This document shows, in pieces, positions 6,763 through 15,233 of a stretch of DNA of 18,342 bases. How positions within the stretch are numbered: the stretch's first letter is position 1; each line of letters opens with the position of its first letter. The notes under the pieces were generated by a model. That model saw nothing but the letters and a program-made list of their open reading frames with translations, made no database searches and was not told the DNA's origin. Source of the stretch: Saprospiraceae bacterium (GTDB lineage: Bacteria > Bacteroidota > Bacteroidia > Chitinophagales > Saprospiraceae); the NCBI GenBank assembly GCA_022842255.1, contig JALHPW010000013.1:1-18342 (forward strand), given 5' to 3'. Both the position numbers and the translations under genes were made by a program.

Positions 6763-8823
6763 ATGCCTGCACCAGATTTTTCCAACATACCCTTCGATTC
6801 AGCGCTCCGCCCACAATCCTCGGGCGTAAATCGTAAATCGTCATTCGTAAATTATACGGCGGGTGTACCGCCTTTCCTCGGCGGCCCCTACTCCACAATG
6901 TACCTAACCCAGCCCTGGACCATCCGGCAGTACGCGGGGTTTTCCACGGCAGAGGCGAGCAATGCTTTTTACCGCCGCAACCTGGCCGCCGGACAAAAGG
7001 GCCTGAGCGTTGCGTTCGACTTGGCTACGCACCGGGGCTATGATTCCGACCACCCACGCGTGCAGGGCGATGTGGGCAAAGCAGGGGTAGCCATTGATTC
7101 TGTGGAGGATATGAAGATTTTGTTCGACCAAATCCCGCTCGGCGAGATGTCGGTGTCCATGACCATGAACGGCGCGGTAATTCCCATCATGGCCTTCTAC
7201 ATCGTAGCAGCAGAAGAGCAGGGTGTGCCGCCGGAAAAGCTTTCTGGCACGATTCAGAACGACATTCTGAAAGAATTCATGGTGCGCAACACCTACATCT
7301 ACCCGCCCGGGCCGAGCATGCGCATCATCAGCGATATTTTCGCGTACTGTGCCGGGAACATGCCGAAATTCAACTCGATTTCCATCTCCGGCTACCACAT
7401 GCACGAGGCTGGCGCACCCGCCGAAATCGAACTGGCTTACACCCTCGCCGACGGACTCGAGTACATCCGCGCGGGCATCGCGGCGGGTTTGGACATCGAC
7501 GAATTTGCGCCACGACTGTCCTTTTTCTGGGGCATCGGGATGAACCACTTCACAGAGATTGCCAAGCTCCGCGCCGGGCGGATGTTGTGGGCGAAGCTGG
7601 TCAAACAGTTCAACCCCAAATCGAATAAATCGCTGATGCTCCGCACCCACTGCCAGACTTCCGGCTGGAGTCTCACGGAGCAGGATCCGTTCAACAACGT
7701 GGCGCGTACCTGCATCGAGGCCATGTCGGCGGTGTTGGGCGGCACGCAGAGTTTGCACACAAATTCCTTTGACGAGGCCATTGCCTTGCCCACGGATTTT
7801 TCGGCCAAAATTGCCCGCGACACCCAGATTTATATCCAAAAAGAAACGGACGTCACCCGCGCCATCGATCCCTGGGCCGGTTCGTACCACGTGGAAAAAC
7901 TGACCCAGGAACTGGTGGAAAAAGCCTGGGCCCTGATGCAGGAAGTGGAGGAACTCGGCGGCATGGCCAAAGCCATCGAACAGGGTTTGCCCAAACTCCG
8001 CATCGAAGAAGCAGCCGCCCGCAAACAAGCCCGCATTGACTCCGGCGCAGAAAAAATAGTAGGCGTCAACATCTTCCAAGTGTCTGACAATGAGCGTTTT
8101 GAAATCCTGGAAGTCGACAACGCCGCCGTGCGCGACAGCCAAATACAGCGACTGCAAACCCTGAAAAAAAACCGGGACGAAGCCGCTGTAGCGGCGGCTT
8201 TAGCCGCCGTAACCCAAGTCGCTGAAGGCCGCGCCAACCTTTTGGAAGCCTCCATTGTAGCCGCTAGAACCCGCGCCACGCTCGGAGAAATCTCCTCCGC
8301 CATGGAAAAATCCTTTGGGCGATACGTGGCCACCACCAAATCCATTTCGGGCGTTTACGCCGCCAACATGAGCAAAAACGAAGACTTTGAAACAGCCCGC
8401 CAACTGGCCGATGAATTCGCCGAACTCGAAGGCCGTCGCCCGCGCATCATGGTTGCCAAACTAGGTCAGGACGGCCACGACCGCGGTGCAAAAATCATCG
8501 CCACGGCCTTTGCTGATTTGGGCTTTGACGTGGACATTGGTCCGCTGTTCCAAACCCCCGCAGAGGCCGCTCGACAAGCCGCCGAAAACGATGTACACAT
8601 CCTCGGTATATCTTCCTTAGCCGCAGGCCACAAAACCCTGGTGCCACAAACCATCGCCGAACTCGAAAAACTCGGGCGCGGGGATATCCTCGTGGTCGTG
8701 GGCGGGGTCATTCCCCAGCAGGATTATGAATTCCTGCGCGAAGCGGGTGCTGCGGCTATTTTTGGCCCGGGCACCGTGGTGGCGAAGGCAGCGCAGGAGC
8801 TGTTGGGGGTATTGATGGGATAA
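6763..8823 (+). CDS. Methylmalonyl-CoA mutase, large (B12-binding) subunit
   Basis: A 686-residue protein that interconverts methylmalonyl-CoA and succinyl-CoA with adenosylcobalamin, in propionate metabolism. The TIM-barrel part carries RGPY-like GGPYSTMY, PWTIRQYAGFSTA (Tyr57), MVRNTYIYPP (Arg175) and SGYHMHEAGA (Tyr211-His212). The cobalamin domain has DGHDRG (570-575, axial His572), GISSLAAGH and VVVGGVIP. The DGHDRG motif marks the catalytic rather than the small subunit; no small-subunit gene is in the window. Catalytic residues sit 32 positions earlier than my recollection of P. shermanii MutB (Tyr89, Arg207, Tyr243, His244), so the N-terminal segment is short; residues 22-30 are encoded by a 7-nt tandem repeat. 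ATG 6763 is the first in-frame start found. The stop lies in the inverted repeat 8821-8903. Confidence 0.93.
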   Translation: MPAPDFSNIPFDSALRPQSSGVNRKSSFVNYTAGVPPFLGGPYSTMYLTQPWTIRQYAGFSTAEASNAFYRRNLAAGQKGLSVAFDLATHRGYDSDHPRVQGDVGKAGVAIDSVEDMKILFDQIPLGEMSVSMTMNGAVIPIMAFYIVAAEEQGVPPEKLSGTIQNDILKEFMVRNTYIYPPGPSMRIISDIFAYCAGNMPKFNSISISGYHMHEAGAPAEIELAYTLADGLEYIRAGIAAGLDIDEFAPRLSFFWGIGMNHFTEIAKLRAGRMLWAKLVKQFNPKSNKSLMLRTHCQTSGWSLTEQDPFNNVARTCIEAMSAVLGGTQSLHTNSFDEAIALPTDFSAKIARDTQIYIQKETDVTRAIDPWAGSYHVEKLTQELVEKAWALMQEVEELGGMAKAIEQGLPKLRIEEAAARKQARIDSGAEKIVGVNIFQVSDNERFEILEVDNAAVRDSQIQRLQTLKKNRDEAAVAAALAAVTQVAEGRANLLEASIVAARTRATLGEISSAMEKSFGRYVATTKSISGVYAANMSKNEDFETARQLADEFAELEGRRPRIMVAKLGQDGHDRGAKIIATAFADLGFDVDIGPLFQTPAEAARQAAENDVHILGISSLAAGHKTLVPQTIAELEKLGRGDILVVVGGVIPQQDYEFLREAGAAAIFGPGTVVAKAAQELLGVLMG
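6825..6852. repeat. 7-nt tandem repeat inside the mutase gene
   Basis: Four units at 6825, 6832, 6839 and 6846: CGTAAAT, CGTAAAT, CGTCATT, CGTAAAT. They encode roughly residues 22-30 (VNRKSSFVN) of the mutase. The period is not a multiple of three, so the encoded peptide is not repetitive, which suggests a DNA-level element rather than a selected protein repeat. Confidence 0.85.
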
Positions 8824-8903
8824 AATCCGTGTCTCATCCGCGTCATCCGTGTGCCCTTCTCGCGAGATGGAACACGGATGACACGGATGAGACACGGATT
8901 TTA
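8821..8903. repeat. 32-bp inverted repeat containing both convergent stop codons
   Basis: Arms 8821-8852 and 8872-8903 match at 31 of 32 positions, with a 19-nt loop that contains the palindrome TCTCGCGAGA. The left arm has ATCCG at 8825, 8836 and 8845 (spacing 11 and 9). The first three bases, TAA, are the mutase stop codon; the last three, TTA, are the complement of the stop codon of the minus-strand gene. It probably serves as a bidirectional terminator for the two genes. Confidence 0.92.
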
Positions 8904-10469
8904 TCGTTTTTGAATTTTGATTGTTGCATTCCCCGATTCGGTTTTCAGTTGCAGGCAATATTGACCCGTGGGTATTCCTGCGGGAAATTCCAGTGTTTCG
9001 GTATTTGAACCCGATGGGCGGGTTTCTTCGGAAAGAAAAACGTGCAACATACGCCCCTGTAAATCAAAAAGCGAAACGCTCACAACACCCGCTTCTGGCA
9101 ACTCGTATTGGAAAACAGCTTGATTATCAATCGGATTTGGGTAAAAGAGCGCAGTATTCGTTTGTCCCAAATCTTCCACGCCAACGATGAGGCCGAGCAG
9201 GAATTGAGCCAAGGCAAAATTCGAGGGACCATCCACACCCGATGAGGTAGATCCAGCGATTACGAGACGATGGTTAGGGGTAAAGGCAGCTTCGGTAGGC
9301 GTCACAAACACCTCGAAATCGGCAATCGCAAACCCTGCCAAACCAAAACTTGAATCATAAGTGCCATTGGGAAGGAGCCGTATTACTGTTGTGCCATTAT
9401 ACGCACCGCTTGACCCAATCAGGAGCAGTTTCCCATCCGTCTGTTGCAATACATCCAGACCCAGGTCGTCGCCGACAAGGGTAATGATCCGCTTCCCGTC
9501 CGTGCTGAACGTAGGGTCGAGCGTGCCGTCGGTCTGGTAGCGGACGAGGACCATGTCCTTATTTGTTCCAGCCAAATTATCGGCGCTTTGTCCGGCCACC
9601 ACAATTTTCCCATCGGATTGTAGGAGCAACGCATTGCCATCGGTAGTGACATCCAAGAGCGTGGTAAGTTTCCCATCAAAACTGAAAGTGTTGTCCAGCG
9701 AACCATTGGGGTTGAGGCGTGCCAGACCAATGGACCGAACCCCGGAAGAGACTGATTTTCCGGCGATTACGATTTTCCCATCCGCTTGCAAGGCCACTTC
9801 CTCTGCAAAATCAATCGCGTTGGCTGCGACTGGGATAAGCACACGCCCGTCGCCACTGAAGGTATTGTCGAACGAGCCATCGGCATTCAGCCGAATCACC
9901 TTGAAATCCGAATTTTGGCCATTGCTGCCATTCCCCACTGCCACGATTTTCCCATCGGGTTGAATCACCATGTCTTTGAAGAAAAAATCCTCGTTTTCGA
10001 GCAGGAGTTTGCCGTTGGTCCCGAAAGAAACGTCGAAGGAAGTGCCGTTGGGGTTGAGCAACAAGGCCGAAAAACCTGTTTCATTCCCGACCGCCGAATT
10101 GCCGGCTACCAGGATTTTCCCGCTGGGGAGGATTGCTATCGCTTCAGCATCGTCTGCCGCAGCTGTGGCAATACCAAAATCGGCTTTCCCATTCAGACTG
10201 AATGTGTTGTCGAGCGAACCATCGGGGCGGTAGCGAACCAGCGCATAATTCGTAGACGCCCCAGCGCCGGTTGAAATCGTGCTGCCAGCGGCCACGATGT
10301 AGCCGTTCGGCTGAATAGCGAGGCAGGTAGCCTTATTGTCGCCGTTCAAAATTGCCGTCGTCACACGGCCATCGCCATCAAAATCGCCGTCGAGCGCGCC
10401 GGCTTGGGCTATGATGCTTTGTTGGTAAACACCGAGCGCTGCTATTGCAAGAAATAGTTTTGATGCCAT
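8901..10469 (-). CDS. Type IX-secreted delta-60 repeat protein
   Basis: A 522-residue protein from the ATG at 10469 (MASKLFLAIAALGV, a Sec signal ending near AQAG); an in-frame Met at 10529 would put 20 unlikely residues, coded by the hairpin 10501-10527, ahead of it. The body has about seven units of roughly 55 residues of the form QPDGKIVVAG...RLNPDGSLDNTFSxDGK, the delta-60 repeat, which is thought to form a beta-propeller-like structure. The last ~80 residues form a type IX C-terminal sorting domain: FYPNPIDNQAVFQYELPEAG, then LFDLQGRML and a PTGQYCLQLKT end. It is therefore expected to be exported by the PorQ-associated system and released or attached at the surface. The role of the propeller is unknown. 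It is followed by the 8821-8903 repeat. Confidence 0.85.
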   Translation of the reverse strand: MASKLFLAIAALGVYQQSIIAQAGALDGDFDGDGRVTTAILNGDNKATCLAIQPNGYIVAAGSTISTGAGASTNYALVRYRPDGSLDNTFSLNGKADFGIATAAADDAEAIAILPSGKILVAGNSAVGNETGFSALLLNPNGTSFDVSFGTNGKLLLENEDFFFKDMVIQPDGKIVAVGNGSNGQNSDFKVIRLNADGSFDNTFSGDGRVLIPVAANAIDFAEEVALQADGKIVIAGKSVSSGVRSIGLARLNPNGSLDNTFSFDGKLTTLLDVTTDGNALLLQSDGKIVVAGQSADNLAGTNKDMVLVRYQTDGTLDPTFSTDGKRIITLVGDDLGLDVLQQTDGKLLLIGSSGAYNGTTVIRLLPNGTYDSSFGLAGFAIADFEVFVTPTEAAFTPNHRLVIAGSTSSGVDGPSNFALAQFLLGLIVGVEDLGQTNTALFYPNPIDNQAVFQYELPEAGVVSVSLFDLQGRMLHVFLSEETRPSGSNTETLEFPAGIPTGQYCLQLKTESGNATIKIQKR

Positions 10470-10500
10470 GGTAAAAATCGGTTTTTGACAAGATAAAAAT

Positions 10501-10527
10501 GGTCGGGGTGGCCAAACCACCCCGACC
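10501..10527 (-). terminator. Intrinsic terminator after the 10539-12275 gene
   Basis: A perfect 11-bp stem, GGTCGGGGTGG (10501-10511) with CCACCCCGACC (10517-10527), and a 5-nt loop. On the minus strand it is followed by ATTTTTATC, a T-rich tract, and it begins 12 nt after the TAG stop at 10539. It separates the two secreted-protein genes, 31 nt before the start of the second. Confidence 0.88.
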
Positions 10528-10538
10528 AAGGCGCATCA

Positions 10539-12275
10539 CTAATTCGACACGATAAACTTCAAAACTTTGCTCAAATCAGCGGCCTGCCATTGCACGAAGT
10601 ATGCCCCGTTTGTCCATTGACTGGCTGGCAGTTCCAAGGTTTGGGGGCCTGCTTCGAGGGTTTGGCTGGAGGACCAGATTTCGCGGCCAGTTAAGTCAAA
10701 CACCCGCGTTTGCACGTTCGAAGCTTCGCTTAATTCAAACGCTAGTGTTGCGTTTTGCCCCGTTGCGCTTGGGTTTGGGAACAATTTAAGCTCGGCATCA
10801 ATGGCTAATGGCATGCTTGAGCGATCCTCGCCGCTCAACAACCCATCGCTGCAAAACTCCTGGGAGAAACTTTGTGTGCTTCGACTGGGCAAGATGTTCG
10901 TCCAGGTAAACGGGGTGTGGGTAAAAGCCCTCCAGGCATTGGTACCCTGCAAGGTTCTGACCACCGTAACCGGCTCCGTATTACACCCATTCGTGCCATT
11001 TGAGCCAAGTGTGTTGACCCGGATGGTGTGCACATCATTGAACGCTGAACCTGAAATCCTCGAGCCACAGGTCACAAAATACCCTGCCGAAAGCCCGGTA
11101 ATCCGGGCCACACTGTGAGGCTCTGTGAACTGTGGGGAAGAACTCGTGTAGTAGTACGTCCAGTCGGGCAACTCCGTGCCATAAAAAGGCAAGACCATCA
11201 GGTAGGTCCCGCTGAGGATATTACCTAGGTTGGGCTGATAAACGATGCTTCCCGTGACGACCGCCCGTGTACCGCTTACATCCAAATTTACGGATACTCC
11301 TGAAAAGCCGGAATAAAACACGTTTGGCGCATAGGTTTTGGTGCTCGAAAGTCCATTCAGCGGGTTGGCGCGAATGACCCACAAGGTGGTCGATTGCAAT
11401 CCAGCGCGGCCAACGGCCATCAAGGCTGCGGGTTCGGATGCGCCATTGGCAGGTTTGTACACCACATCCAGGGCTGCATCTGCCGTAAAACCGCTGTCGT
11501 AGCTCCGGCGCCAAATTTCCACGCCTGTTCCGGCATTGATGCAGGAGAGAAAACTATGTGGGTTGTTGGAACCAGCTACCCAGAACCTGCCTGTTACGAC
11601 GATGGTCTCTACCCCCGAACGGATGGCATTGCAAGCCTCTAGGGCCTCAAAACTTTGTCCGGAAGTGCTGGCATAATACCGGTTACTCCAAAGCTGGGTG
11701 CCGCCGCTGTTGAACCTGGAAACCGAAAAACGGTGGTTGCCAGCCGAAGCACTGTACCCGGAAGCGGTCAGGATGACATCGCCATTAGGTTGGCGCTCCA
11801 CCGAAACCCCGCGTTCGTCCAGACTGCCGCTGGCATCAAAATTGGGCAAAGCTTTGGTCCAGGTGACCGTCCCGCTCGTGTTCGTACGAATCAGGAGTGC
11901 CTGGCGTCCATTGGCAGTGCTGCGGCTACCCGCAATGAAGTACCCGGTGTGAATGCCCGCAGCGTCGAGATCTAGGTCAATGGAACTGCCATGGTAAGCC
12001 GTGGTAGGACTGCCCAGTTCGTTGATGCTGGCGTGCATGTTCACACTACCCGTTGAATTGAGTCGGGTGAGCACGATGCGGCTGGCTGGACCATAACTGA
12101 GGGAATTGGAGAGCACGATGTACCGGCCATTGGGGATAGGCTTTCCATCCTGGGGCTCTTCGTGGTTGGCTAGGGAGCCAAAGGTGTTTTCAAATTGTTG
12201 CGCAAACATTGGCGTGTTCAAAAACAGGGCGCAATAAAGGGCAACAAGGATTGGGGAAAAACGGGTGTTTTTCAT
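10539..12275 (-). CDS. Type IX-secreted beta-propeller-like protein
   Basis: A 578-residue protein with a Sec signal (1-25, ending PMFAQQ). Next comes a long strand-rich body without Cys-rich or catalytic motifs but with recurring patterns (GYFIAGSRS, VILTASGYS, TIVVTGRFW, AALMAVGRA), compatible with a beta-propeller of weak blades. The last ~80 residues are a type IX sorting domain: LFPNPSATGQNATLAFELSE, then VFDLTGREI and a GAYFVQW...KVLKFIVSN end. It is exported to the cell surface by inference from this CTD. The start codon is in a TACACCTATG context. A 171-nt gap separates it from the propeller-AraC gene upstream and holds the 12349-12381 direct repeat, so it may be the regulated target of that protein. 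Confidence 0.75.
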   Translation of the reverse strand: MKNTRFSPILVALYCALFLNTPMFAQQFENTFGSLANHEEPQDGKPIPNGRYIVLSNSLSYGPASRIVLTRLNSTGSVNMHASINELGSPTTAYHGSSIDLDLDAAGIHTGYFIAGSRSTANGRQALLIRTNTSGTVTWTKALPNFDASGSLDERGVSVERQPNGDVILTASGYSASAGNHRFSVSRFNSGGTQLWSNRYYASTSGQSFEALEACNAIRSGVETIVVTGRFWVAGSNNPHSFLSCINAGTGVEIWRRSYDSGFTADAALDVVYKPANGASEPAALMAVGRAGLQSTTLWVIRANPLNGLSSTKTYAPNVFYSGFSGVSVNLDVSGTRAVVTGSIVYQPNLGNILSGTYLMVLPFYGTELPDWTYYYTSSSPQFTEPHSVARITGLSAGYFVTCGSRISGSAFNDVHTIRVNTLGSNGTNGCNTEPVTVVRTLQGTNAWRAFTHTPFTWTNILPSRSTQSFSQEFCSDGLLSGEDRSSMPLAIDAELKLFPNPSATGQNATLAFELSEASNVQTRVFDLTGREIWSSSQTLEAGPQTLELPASQWTNGAYFVQWQAADLSKVLKFIVSN

Positions 12276-12348
12276 AGGTGTAATCGAAATTTTGGTGAAT
12301 AAAAAGTTTCCCCAAAAGTGCGGTTCTACCCTATGGCGAGCATCAGGA

Positions 12349-12381
12349 CAAATGTTCCAAATGCTAGCACAATTGTTCCAA
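12349..12381 (-). promoter_or_regulatory. Candidate AraC-type direct-repeat operator
   Basis: CAAATGTTCCAA at 12349-12360 and CAATTGTTCCAA at 12370-12381 are direct repeats (11 of 12 identical), spaced 21 bp start to start, about two helical turns. They lie 74-106 bp upstream of the 12275 start codon and just downstream of the propeller-AraC gene. Tandem direct repeats of this spacing are what AraC-family dimers bind; the assignment is inference. No clear -33/-7 pair was found below it. The rest of the 171-nt gap shows nothing else. Confidence 0.5.
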
Positions 12382-12446
12382 CTCCTTGAAAATCAGTGTA
12401 AACCCTGAGTAGTCGCGCTGAAAACAAATATTTGGAAAATGTAATT

Positions 12447-15212
12447 TTAAGCCCGTGCTTGTTGCGCGAATTCGGTGGGTGTCATGCCTTGTGTTTTGGA
12501 AAAAAGGCGGGAGAAATAATTGGGGTCGGAAAAGCCGCATTGGAACGCAATTTCACCCACACTTAAATTGGTTTCGGCCAATAAGTGCCGGGCGTGTTCC
12601 AAGCGAAGGTTTTGAAGCAGTTGACCGGCCGAGTATCCGGTCACCTCAATGGTTTTGCGGTGCAGTTGGGTGCGACTCAGGGCAAGTTCTTTGGCCATTT
12701 GTTCTACGGAGAAGTATTCATCCGCAAGGTGCTTTTCCAATAGTTTGTAGAGTTCGCGTAGAAATTCGAAGGCCGGCCCTGAATTATTGGGCAAATTATT
12801 CGATTCCACAGACGCCAGGGTTTGACCAAAATGTAGCCAAAGTTTTTGTTTTGCAGCCCGCACCTGTGCCCGAAGCAAAAGCCAGATACCAGCGCCCAAC
12901 AGCATGACGTACAGCAAATAGGCCCAGTTGGTTTGCCACCAAGGCGGCCTAATCCGAAATTGGATGCTGGCCCCTACACCATTTTCTACCCCCTCATTGT
13001 TTGCCGCTTTTATCCGAAGGGTATAGTTGCCCGGCGGAAGATGCGAAAGGGAAACTTCGTTTCGAGTGCCCAAATCGTGCCATTCCTCATCCAAAGGCTC
13101 CAAGCGAAAAGCAAAACAGTTTAGTTCAGGGTGGATAAAATTCAAGGCGGCAAACCGGAATGTCAAGCTGTTTTGTTCGTGCGAAAGCACAAATTTGGGG
13201 GCAAAAATTGGAGCTTCCGGCAGTTTACCCTCGCCGGAGCCAATCTCCATTTTTTTGTTGAAAAGCAGGATTTCGGTGAAAAAAACAGGCGGGCTTGTCT
13301 TGTTCTGCACCTTCAAGCTGTCTGGATGAAAGGCCACAAGTCCCTCGGTAGTCCCAAACAACAGCGCCCCATCTGGCCGTTGGTAAGCCGAAGACCAATA
13401 AAACAAGGGGCTGGGCAAGCCATCCGCTGTTCCAAAATTCCGCAATTCGCCGGTGCCAGGATTTAGCCTGGACAGTCCATGGCTTAAATGCCCAATCCAG
13501 ATGTTCCCCTGCGCATCATCTCGGATACTCATGATTTTATCGTCGGACAAACCATCGCTGCGCAAATAGCGACGGAATAGCGCTGTTTGCCCCGATTGCC
13601 AATCGGCTGGCAAACAATTTAGCCCACCGTCGGTGCCAAACCATAAAGCACCCCGGCGGTCTTGCCAAATGGCCAAAACGATGTCGTTGCTAAGGGAATT
13701 CGTGTTTTTCGGGTCATACCGAAACTGCTCTGCTTTGATAACTTTTCCGTGGGTATCAAAAGTAAACAAGTACAGTCCTTCGGTAAAGGTCCCAACCCAA
13801 AGCCGGTTTTGGCGGTCGAAAAACAAGGAGAGCACGCTTCCCGGAGTGTTGGGGTTGCTGGAAATTCTATCCAAATAGGAGGTGAAATGTTCCTTTTCTG
13901 GCTCAAACCGGTCCAAAACCCCATTGCTGCCTAACCAAAGTTGCCCCCATGCGTCCTTGGTCAAGGCAAACAAGCTGCCTTTGGCCGGTCCCCGACCATC
14001 GGTTGCGGCTGGATAATGACGAATCGTTCCGGTATGGGCTTCCACCCTGAACAACCCATCTCCCTTGGAAGCAGCCCAGACTAGATCCCCATCGGCCCAT
14101 AATGCATGGAAGTTTTGGGGACGCAGTTGCTCCAATTGTTCCGTTCCGAGGGCGCAACGAAACAAACCATCCTCACTGGCAATCCATAAATATCCGGCGT
14201 GCTCGAGTAGGGTGCGGATTTTTTTTAACCCAAAAACAATGGATGGATAATGACTCCTCAAACCCAAATCGAAGGGACTTGGATGGTGGTACCAATACCG
14301 AAATCCTTGTTCTGTAGCTTGCCAAACGGCCTTGTTTGGGTTTGCCCAAAAACGACCTTGGGTCGCGTCTGGAGGAAGGCCAGGGAATTGCGCTTCTATT
14401 TGGAAATCAAGATTTTGTGCATCAAACCTAGCCCATTTTTGGGGCACCTTCACCCACAAATCACCCGCAGCGGATTGTTGAAGGTTGTACACAAAATTGT
14501 TGGGCAGGCTTTCGGGCTTTTGCGGGTCATGTAGAAAATATTCAAAACTACGGTCCCGCTTGTCAAACCTGCAAAGTCCAAACGCCGTACCCACCCAGAG
14601 TTGATCGGTTCCGGCTTCCAATAAGCAAGTGATATGGGCAGAGGATGGCCCGGAATAACGACTTTCTGGTTTGGCAGACTGCAATACCTCATCGCTCTGC
14701 CCAAAAGGTTTGGGGAATACTGTAAAAGTGTTGGTTGTAGGGTCAAAGCGGTTCAAACCTCCGTCGGCGGTACCGAGCCAGAGTATGCCCGCTGCGTCTT
14801 GCAAGCCACAGGTAATTACGTCGCTGTTCAAAGAGCCAGGACGCTCGTTTTTTTTGTAGCGCACAAATTTTTCAAGCCGCGGATCAAATCGACAAAGTCC
14901 TCCGCCGAAGGTGCCAAACCAAAGAAACCCCTCCCGGTCTTCAAGGGTAAAGTTTATCCAGTTGCCACTCAGGCTATTGGTGTCGGACGGGTTGTAGTTG
15001 TACGTTCGGATTTCACGACCATCCCAACGGTTCAACCCGTTTTGGGTCGAAATCCAGACAAAGCCGCGGCTGTCTTCAAAAATGTGGAAAACGTTGTTGT
15101 CCGTAAGGCCCTCCGCAATGCCCAACTGCGCAAACGCCCAATCTGGGTGGGGCTGGGCAGACAAATAAAGGGGCATTGCCCAAAGCAGTAATAGGGCGCG
15201 AAGGGATTTCAT
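12447..15212 (-). CDS. Propeller sensor fused directly to an AraC DNA-binding domain (no kinase)
   Basis: A 921-residue protein with a Sec signal (1-19). About nine or more Reg_prop units follow, of the form LSxDxVxxIxxDxxGxLWFGTxGGLxRFDP (LWFGTFGGGLCRFDP, LWLGTADGGLNRFDP). Next is a Y_Y_Y domain near 660-755 (SHLPPGNYTLRIKAANNEGV) and a TM helix about 761-780. The final ~105 residues are an AraC HTH pair: FSVEQMAKELALSRTQLHRK and LSVGEIAFQCGFSDPNYFSR. Only about 35 residues separate TM and HTH domain, so HisKA, HATPase and receiver domains, present in hybrid two-component (HTCS) regulators, are absent. It should therefore be an inner-membrane one-component regulator with a periplasmic sensor. 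The start lies 21 nt after the response regulator stop, so the two likely share a transcript. Confidence 0.88.
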   Translation of the reverse strand: MKSLRALLLLWAMPLYLSAQPHPDWAFAQLGIAEGLTDNNVFHIFEDSRGFVWISTQNGLNRWDGREIRTYNYNPSDTNSLSGNWINFTLEDREGFLWFGTFGGGLCRFDPRLEKFVRYKKNERPGSLNSDVITCGLQDAAGILWLGTADGGLNRFDPTTNTFTVFPKPFGQSDEVLQSAKPESRYSGPSSAHITCLLEAGTDQLWVGTAFGLCRFDKRDRSFEYFLHDPQKPESLPNNFVYNLQQSAAGDLWVKVPQKWARFDAQNLDFQIEAQFPGLPPDATQGRFWANPNKAVWQATEQGFRYWYHHPSPFDLGLRSHYPSIVFGLKKIRTLLEHAGYLWIASEDGLFRCALGTEQLEQLRPQNFHALWADGDLVWAASKGDGLFRVEAHTGTIRHYPAATDGRGPAKGSLFALTKDAWGQLWLGSNGVLDRFEPEKEHFTSYLDRISSNPNTPGSVLSLFFDRQNRLWVGTFTEGLYLFTFDTHGKVIKAEQFRYDPKNTNSLSNDIVLAIWQDRRGALWFGTDGGLNCLPADWQSGQTALFRRYLRSDGLSDDKIMSIRDDAQGNIWIGHLSHGLSRLNPGTGELRNFGTADGLPSPLFYWSSAYQRPDGALLFGTTEGLVAFHPDSLKVQNKTSPPVFFTEILLFNKKMEIGSGEGKLPEAPIFAPKFVLSHEQNSLTFRFAALNFIHPELNCFAFRLEPLDEEWHDLGTRNEVSLSHLPPGNYTLRIKAANNEGVENGVGASIQFRIRPPWWQTNWAYLLYVMLLGAGIWLLLRAQVRAAKQKLWLHFGQTLASVESNNLPNNSGPAFEFLRELYKLLEKHLADEYFSVEQMAKELALSRTQLHRKTIEVTGYSAGQLLQNLRLEHARHLLAETNLSVGEIAFQCGFSDPNYFSRLFSKTQGMTPTEFAQQARA

Positions 15213-15233
15213 TGAAACAAAAGTAGCAGAAAC

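Noticed and set aside
6904..8157. A 417-codon open frame on the minus strand opposite the mutase
   Set aside because: It is antisense to a clearly conserved enzyme, the protein is His/Phe/Val-rich with no recognisable domain, and it follows from the high GC and codon use of the mutase.
9250..10350. Recurrent ATTTTCCCATC stretches as dispersed DNA repeats
   Set aside because: They are the DNA of the delta-60 motif DGKI(V) in successive units of one protein and follow its repeat period.
12447..15212. Calling this gene a hybrid two-component (HTCS) histidine kinase
   Set aside because: No H-box, N/G boxes or receiver aspartate can be found; only about 35 residues lie between TM and AraC domain.
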